A stretch of 7,570 nt of DNA, taken from the NCBI GenBank assembly GCA_947167725.1, contig CAMVJF010000077.1, positions 1 to 7,570 on the forward strand. Direction: 5' to 3'. The notes under the pieces were generated by a model. It had not been told where the DNA came from and ran no database searches. It saw nothing but the letters and a program-made list of their open reading frames with translations. The translations under genes were made by a program, and so were the position numbers. This DNA is from an uncultured Clostridia bacterium (GTDB lineage: Bacteria > Bacillota > Clostridia > Oscillospirales > Oscillospiraceae). Below, in pieces: positions 3,966 through 7,570 of this stretch; the first letter of the stretch is position 1; every line of letters starts with the position of its first letter.

Positions 3966-6314
3966 TTATCCGAGGCCGCAGAGCATTCCGATCAGACGCA
4001 CCAGCAGCGCGGCGATCCAGGCGACCGTGCACTGCCACAGCACGACGTACAGCGCCCAGCGCCGCCCCAGTTCGCGCCGCACCGACGCGACGGCCGCCAC
4101 ACAGGGCGTATACAGAAGACTGAAAACGAGCAGCGAGAGCGCGGACAGCGTGCTGATGGCGGCAGCGACGCCGCCCTCCGCGCCGAAGAGGATCTCGAGC
4201 ACGGACACGACGCTCTCCTTCGCCATGAAGCCGCTGACGAGGGAGGTGACGATCCGCCAGTCCCCAAGCCCGATCGGGGCGAAGAGCGGGGCGAGAAAGC
4301 CGGAGACCGTCGCGAGGATGCTGTCATGGGAGTTCTCCACAAAATCAAAACGGAAATCGAAGCTCTGCAGGAACCACACGACGATCGTCGCGATCAGGAT
4401 GACGGAGAAGGCCCGCTGCAGGAAGTCCTTCGATTTTTCCCAGAGCAGCTGCAGCGTGTTGCGCGCGCTCGGCAGACGGTAGTTCGGCAGCTCCATCACG
4501 AAGGGGACGGCCTCGCCCTTGAACAGCGTTTTTTTGTAGAACAGCGCGACGAGGATGCCGATGAGGATGCCCAGCACATACAGCGCGACCATGATCAGCG
4601 CCTTGTGACGCGGGAAGAACGCGTCCACGAAAAAAGCGTAGATCGGGAGCTTTGCGGTGCAGCTCATGAACGGCGTGAGCAGGATCGTCATTTTGCGGTC
4701 GCGCTGGCTCGGCAGGGTGAGCGTCGCCATGACCGCCGGGACCGTGCAGCCGAAGCCGATCAGCAGCGGCACGATGCTGCGGCCGGACAGACCGAGCCTG
4801 CGCAGCAGCTTGTCCATGAAGAAGGCCACGCGGGCGATATAGCCGCTGTCCTCGAGCAGGGAGAGGAAGAGGAACATCGTCACGATGATCGGAAGGAAGC
4901 TCAGCACGCTGCCTACACCCTCGAAAATGCCGTCGATGATCAGCCCGTGCAGCGATTCGTTCACGCCCGCGGCGCCGAGCGCCTCGTCCACGATCCGGGT
5001 CAGCGCCTCGATTCCCAGCGCCAGCAGATCCTGCAGCCGGGCGCCGATCACGTTGAAGGTCAGATAGAAGACCAGACCCATCACGCCGAGAAAAACGGGG
5101 ATCGCGGTGTATTTGCCGGTCAGCACCCGGTCGATCTTTCCGCTCCTTGTGTGCTCGCGGCTCTCCTTCGGCTTCGTCACGCAGGCGTCGCAGACCTTCG
5201 TGATGAAGGAAAAGCGCATATCGGCGATCGCCGCGCTGCGGTCCAGTCCGCGTTCCTTTTCCATCTGCCGCGTGATATGCTCGAGCGTCTCCTTCTCGTT
5301 CTCGTCGAGACGGAGCGCGTCGATGATCAGCGCATCGCCTTCGATCGCCTTGCAGGCGGCGAAGCGCACGGGGATCCCGGACGCCTTCGCGTGATCCTCG
5401 ATCAGATGGATCACCGCGTGCAGACAGCGGTGCACGGCGCCGCCGTGCTCGTTTTCATCGCAGAAATCCTGTCTCTGCGGCTTTTCCTGATATTTTGCGA
5501 TATGTACCGCGTGATCGACCAGCTCGCGCACGCCCTGATTCCTGGCTGCGGAGATCGGCACGACCGGCACGCCCAGCATCGCCTCCATCGCGTTCACGTC
5601 CACCGAGCCGCCATTCCCGGTCATCTCGTCCATCATGTTCAGCGCCACAACGACGGGGATATCCATCTCGAGCAGCTGCATCGTCAGATACAGGTTGCGC
5701 TCGATATTCGTGACGTCGACGATGTTGATGACGCCCTTCGGCTTTTCCTCGAGGACGAAGTTGCGGGAGACCAGCTCCTCGCTCGAGTAGGGCGACATCG
5801 AGTAGATGCCGGGCAGGTCCGTGATGGAGCTGTCCTTCTGTCCGAGGATCGCGCCGTCTTTGCGGTCGACCGTCACGCCCGGGAAATTGCCGACGTGCTG
5901 CTTCGCGCCCGTGAGCTGGTTGAACAGGGTCGTTTTGCCGCTGTTCTGGTTGCCCACGAGGGCGAAGGTGAGCGGTGTGCCGTCGGGAAGGGGATCGCCG
6001 CTGCCCCTGGGATGAAAGCGTCCGTCCTCTCCGAGACCCAGATGCTCCCGTTCGCTCCGCGGCGCCGCGGCCTTCCGCTCCCCGGCGCCGGAGACGGGCT
6101 CGACGTCGATCTTGTCGGCGTCGTCGAGCCGCAGCGTCAGCTCGTAGCCGTGCAGACAGATCTCTACCGGATCGCCCATCGGCGCGTATTTCACGACCCG
6201 GACTTCCGTGCCGGGGATGATCCCCATATCCAGAAAATGCTGGCGCAGCGCGCCGCTGCCGCCAACCGCCAGCACGCGGGCGGACCGGCCTTCTTTGATC
6301 TCCTTGAGCGTCAT
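3966..6314 (-). CDS. feoAB: FeoA-FeoB fusion, ferrous iron transporter
   Basis: A 782-aa GTP-dependent Fe(II) importer of the cytoplasmic membrane with FeoA fused to the N-terminus of FeoB. Residues 1-75 are an SH3-like FeoA domain (MTLKEIKEGRSARVLAVGG, HFLDMGIIPGTEV, then LHGYELTLRL); 76-113 are a charged Gly/Pro-rich linker. The G domain has G1 GNQNSGKTT (121-129), G3 DLPG (166-169), G4 NMMD (226-229) and G5 SAAR (255-258), followed by a helical regulatory segment (about 285-360). The membrane core starts near 404; it holds the gate motif GFGCTVPAVMATLTL (520-534, Cys523) and PFMSCTAKLPIY (548-559, Cys552), and Cys738 near the end. The Arg usual in the gate-motif tail appears to be Leu532, a change to check by alignment. 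It is normal length for a fusion (75 plus about 665-700 aa). ATG 6314 follows AGAGGCTGCGAT. It lies before the Cys-rich gene and is regulated by the leader sites. Confidence 0.96.
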   Translation of the reverse strand: MTLKEIKEGRSARVLAVGGSGALRQHFLDMGIIPGTEVRVVKYAPMGDPVEICLHGYELTLRLDDADKIDVEPVSGAGERKAAAPRSEREHLGLGEDGRFHPRGSGDPLPDGTPLTFALVGNQNSGKTTLFNQLTGAKQHVGNFPGVTVDRKDGAILGQKDSSITDLPGIYSMSPYSSEELVSRNFVLEEKPKGVINIVDVTNIERNLYLTMQLLEMDIPVVVALNMMDEMTGNGGSVDVNAMEAMLGVPVVPISAARNQGVRELVDHAVHIAKYQEKPQRQDFCDENEHGGAVHRCLHAVIHLIEDHAKASGIPVRFAACKAIEGDALIIDALRLDENEKETLEHITRQMEKERGLDRSAAIADMRFSFITKVCDACVTKPKESREHTRSGKIDRVLTGKYTAIPVFLGVMGLVFYLTFNVIGARLQDLLALGIEALTRIVDEALGAAGVNESLHGLIIDGIFEGVGSVLSFLPIIVTMFLFLSLLEDSGYIARVAFFMDKLLRRLGLSGRSIVPLLIGFGCTVPAVMATLTLPSQRDRKMTILLTPFMSCTAKLPIYAFFVDAFFPRHKALIMVALYVLGILIGILVALFYKKTLFKGEAVPFVMELPNYRLPSARNTLQLLWEKSKDFLQRAFSVILIATIVVWFLQSFDFRFDFVENSHDSILATVSGFLAPLFAPIGLGDWRIVTSLVSGFMAKESVVSVLEILFGAEGGVAAAISTLSALSLLVFSLLYTPCVAAVASVRRELGRRWALYVVLWQCTVAWIAALLVRLIGMLCGLG

Positions 6315-6345
6315 ATCGCAGCCTCTCTATCTTGCAGACAGTCGA

Positions 6346-6425
6346 TTAGTCACCGCTAACCGCCCGGCGAAAAAAGAGCGGTTAGCACAATCTAACCGCC
6401 TGTTATTATAATTAGCCGCCGCTAA
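6346..6425. promoter_or_regulatory. three metal-responsive operator-like palindromes (TTAG-N6-CTAA)
   Basis: Three 14-bp palindromes of identical architecture occur before feoAB: TTAG-TCACCG-CTAA (6346-6359), TTAG-CACAAT-CTAA (6382-6395) and TTAG-CCGCCG-CTAA (6412-6425). Their starts are 36 and 30 bp apart. One lies between the -35 and -10 hexamers of the feo promoter, one just after the start site and one in the leader. TTAG-N6-CTAA is contained in the known DtxR/IdeR box (outer left arm with inner right arm), so a DtxR-family iron repressor is the best candidate. No such regulator is in the window. Confidence 0.75.
6370..6400 (-). terminator. leader hairpin with T-tract before feoAB
   Basis: On the minus strand GCGGTTAG-ATTGTG-CTAACCGC (core 6378-6399) forms an 8-bp stem, extendable by a G-U pair to nine, and is followed by TC and six T (6370-6375). 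By form this is an intrinsic terminator. It overlaps the second operator palindrome and lies about 3-30 nt after the predicted feo start, so it could end read-through from the upstream genes or attenuate feoAB. It may also be a by-product of a palindromic operator next to a T run. Confidence 0.5.
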
Positions 6426-6433
6426 CTTGTCAA
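6405..6433 (-). promoter_or_regulatory. consensus sigma-A promoter of the feo operon
   Basis: On the minus strand TTGACA (6428-6433) and TATAAT (6405-6410) are both perfect and the spacing is exactly 17 bp. The predicted start is near 6398, leaving a leader of about 84 nt before ATG 6314. Such a strong promoter, with an operator palindrome filling its spacer, points to a gene normally held off by a repressor and fully switched on when iron is low. Confidence 0.9.
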
Positions 6434-6443
6434 GCGCTTTTTG

Positions 6444-6462
6444 CGCGCCGCCGGGCGGCGCG
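6444..6462 (-). repeat. GC-only hairpin after the Dabb gene
   Basis: Positions 6444-6452 (CGCGCCGCC) and 6454-6462 (GGCGGCGCG) are exact reverse complements, with one base between them. It starts three bases after the stop of the Dabb gene and is followed on the minus strand by A residues, not T, so it is not a standard intrinsic terminator. It may slow polymerase or protect the end of the mRNA. Confidence 0.4.
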
Positions 6463-6464
6463 GC

Positions 6465-6749
6465 TCAGTCGTCGCAGTCGAAGATCGCTTTTTTTGCGAT
6501 GCGGTCGCCGTACTCGGCCTTCCATCTCAGATGCGGCTCGGACACGTCGTAGGCGCCGAGCGCCTCCTTGTCCATGTCCATGACGATCATCATGTCGTAG
6601 CGGTTCGGCCGGTCGGAATTGGACAGACGGATCTCCGCGGCGCGGACGCCGGGGATAGAGAGGGTCTGTGCAAAAATGCCGCGGATCGGCTCCGCCAGCG
6701 CGCGATAGTCCGTTCCCTCCGTGAATTTGACGAGGATGTGATGCTTCAT
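6465..6749 (-). CDS. Dabb (stress-responsive A/B barrel) domain protein
   Basis: A 94-aa protein that is one complete Dabb domain, a small ferredoxin-like fold that usually dimerises into a barrel. Matches to the family are the start MKHHILVKF (first strand, with the conserved His), a helix RALAEPIRGIFAQT, IPGVRAAEIRLS (the usual IPGV turn), YDMMIVMDMDKEALGAYDV (strand and helix), EPHLRWK with the conserved P-H, and the tail AIFDCDD. The family is linked to stress response in plants and to small-molecule binding in some bacterial enzymes; a specific role cannot be given. AAAGGAG lies seven bases before ATG 6749. The start overlaps the stop of the YczE-like gene by four bases (ATGA), so translation is probably coupled. 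A longer in-frame open frame to 6968 is rejected because it covers the YczE gene. Confidence 0.93.
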   Translation of the reverse strand: MKHHILVKFTEGTDYRALAEPIRGIFAQTLSIPGVRAAEIRLSNSDRPNRYDMMIVMDMDKEALGAYDVSEPHLRWKAEYGDRIAKKAIFDCDD

Positions 6750-7444
6750 GTCGAGCTCCTTTCCCGATCTCCGCCTCCGGCCGGTCCGGCGCCGTCTGCG
6801 CCCGCCTCCCGGGCCTTCGCTCCGTACAGGAACGGGATCGCGGCCTTCTGCTTGAAAAACGCGATCAGCGGCCCCATGAAAAAGGCGGTCACGACGGTGC
6901 CGGCGCCGACGGCCTGGGACAGCTTTTCGCCGCCCGCGGCGCAGAGCAGCGCCCCGACGAGGACGCAAAGGGAATCGCAGAGGATCCGGCAGAGCGGGAA
7001 GCGCAGCCGGCTCTGCTTCTCCGACCAGATCAGCGCGACGGCGTCATAGGTGGACACGCCCAGATCCGCGGTGAAATAAAAAGCGGCGGACAGGCACAGG
7101 ATCACGACCCCGACCGCGAACAGGGCGAGCCGTCCTGCAAGACCGATCTCCGGCAGCAGGGCCCGGCAGCAGGACTGGGAATACTCAACGATATAGCCGA
7201 GAAGAAAGAGGTTGATCAGCGTGCCCAGACCGATCTTCCTCCGGTCAAAGATCAGCGCGAAGAGAAGGAGGACCAGATTCGCGATCATATAGAGCGTCCC
7301 GAAGCGGATCGGGATCACGGCGTTCAGCCCGCTCATCAGCGACTGGAACGGATCGACGCCAAACGAGGCGTGCTTGATCATGCCGACGCTGATCCCGCAG
7401 ATCACCACGCCGAAAACGCACATCAGGATTCTTTTGATCTTCAC
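6746..7444 (-). CDS. YczE/YyaS/YitT-type integral membrane protein
   Basis: A 232-aa polytopic membrane protein with about six hydrophobic segments (4-24, 48-67, 72-86, 105-125, 152-171, 176-196) in two similar halves. The repeat is visible as ASFGVDPFQSL (26-36) and ADLGVSTYDAV (126-136), each after a hydrophobic helix, which is typical of the YczE/YitT group. The function of this family is not established; a transport role is a guess. The start is taken as GTG 7444 (VKIKRILM), because AAGGGGA lies about ten bases upstream and the extended frame to ATG 7555 adds 37 Arg/Gly/Pro-rich residues that look non-coding; ATG 7423 has no RBS. The C-terminal tail after 205 is Gly/Ala-rich and polar. 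The gene overlaps the Dabb gene by four bases and its promoter is not visible in the window. Confidence 0.85.
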   Translation of the reverse strand: MKIKRILMCVFGVVICGISVGMIKHASFGVDPFQSLMSGLNAVIPIRFGTLYMIANLVLLLFALIFDRRKIGLGTLINLFLLGYIVEYSQSCCRALLPEIGLAGRLALFAVGVVILCLSAAFYFTADLGVSTYDAVALIWSEKQSRLRFPLCRILCDSLCVLVGALLCAAGGEKLSQAVGAGTVVTAFFMGPLIAFFKQKAAIPFLYGAKAREAGADGAGPAGGGDRERSST

Positions 7445-7533
7445 GACGTTCTTTCCCCTTACGATCCTGCGCCGAGCCCCGCCGGCTGCGATTCCCGCCC
7501 CTCCGCGCGGGGACGGGCGCCGCGGCATGGTTC

Positions 7534-7550
7534 GCCGGCGATACGCCGGC
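7534..7550. repeat. short perfect GC hairpin upstream of the YczE-like gene
   Basis: GCCGGCG (7534-7540) and CGCCGGC (7544-7550) are exact reverse complements around ATA. There is no T-tract on either strand. It sits about 90 nt before GTG 7444 in a very GC-rich stretch (7445-7570) where I see no gene and no clear promoter. It may be leader structure or the end of something beyond the window edge. Confidence 0.3.
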
Positions 7551-7570
7551 CCCACGCTGCCGAGATCAAG

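Noticed and set aside
3609..6359. A 916-codon open frame on the plus strand opposite feoAB
   Set aside because: It is the antisense shadow of a GC-rich gene. Its translation is rich in His, Arg, Asp and Gln without domains, while the minus strand encodes a complete FeoA-FeoB fusion.
6315..6464. Riboswitch or tRNA-like element in the feo leader
   Set aside because: The structure is explained by three palindromic operators and a short hairpin; no known riboswitch core or cloverleaf is visible.
7445..7555. N-terminal extension of the YczE-like protein to ATG 7555
   Set aside because: The extra 37 residues are Arg/Gly/Pro-rich with no hydrophobic segment, and the first helix starts at GTG 7444 after an RBS-like AAGGGGA.

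Overview
The window looks like ordinary chromosome from a GC-rich member of the Clostridia (Firmicutes), possibly from a gut anaerobe. This rests on purine-rich Shine-Dalgarno sites before most genes, sigma-A type promoters, hairpin terminators, a FeoA-FeoB fusion followed by the small Cys-rich FeoB-associated protein, a YczE-type membrane protein and a Dabb-domain protein. Most genes appear to be about 60-70 % GC; the gene at 1112-1792 is clearly lower (about 42-45 % in the lines I counted). No phage, IS, CRISPR, tRNA or rRNA sequence was seen. All genes but one are on the minus strand, so transcription mostly runs from right to left.

Layout from right to left. (1) 7444-6465: a YczE-like membrane protein overlaps a Dabb-domain protein by 4 nt; their promoter is probably beyond the right edge. 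(2) 6433-3756: the iron-uptake operon. A consensus promoter (TTGACA-N17-TATAAT) and three TTAG-N6-CTAA palindromes precede feoAB (FeoA fused to FeoB), followed by the FeoB-associated Cys-rich membrane protein (3756-3923), a 55-aa gene that is easily missed. A perfect 40-bp palindrome ends the operon. (3) 3685-2241: a HAD-family phosphatase and a CatA-type acetyltransferase with their own promoter. (4) 2179-1931, plus strand: an 82-aa XRE-type repressor. It is divergent from (5) 1792-1112, an AT-richer gene for a two-helix membrane protein whose zinc-ribbon CxxC pairs flank a Trp-rich membrane segment. Their 138-nt intergenic region holds back-to-back promoters and two direct repeats 20 bp apart, a likely shared operator. 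(6) 1075-82: an alpha/beta hydrolase and a 58-aa protein of unknown function.

How the parts work together. The feo operon is a complete ferrous-iron importer, probably repressed by a DtxR/IdeR-like metal sensor encoded elsewhere. The XRE gene and the zinc-ribbon membrane gene look like a small self-regulated module, possibly acquired by transfer; it is the least explained part of the window. The hydrolase, acetyltransferase and phosphatase are small-molecule enzymes whose substrates cannot be read from sequence. Promoters and terminators were found by eye.
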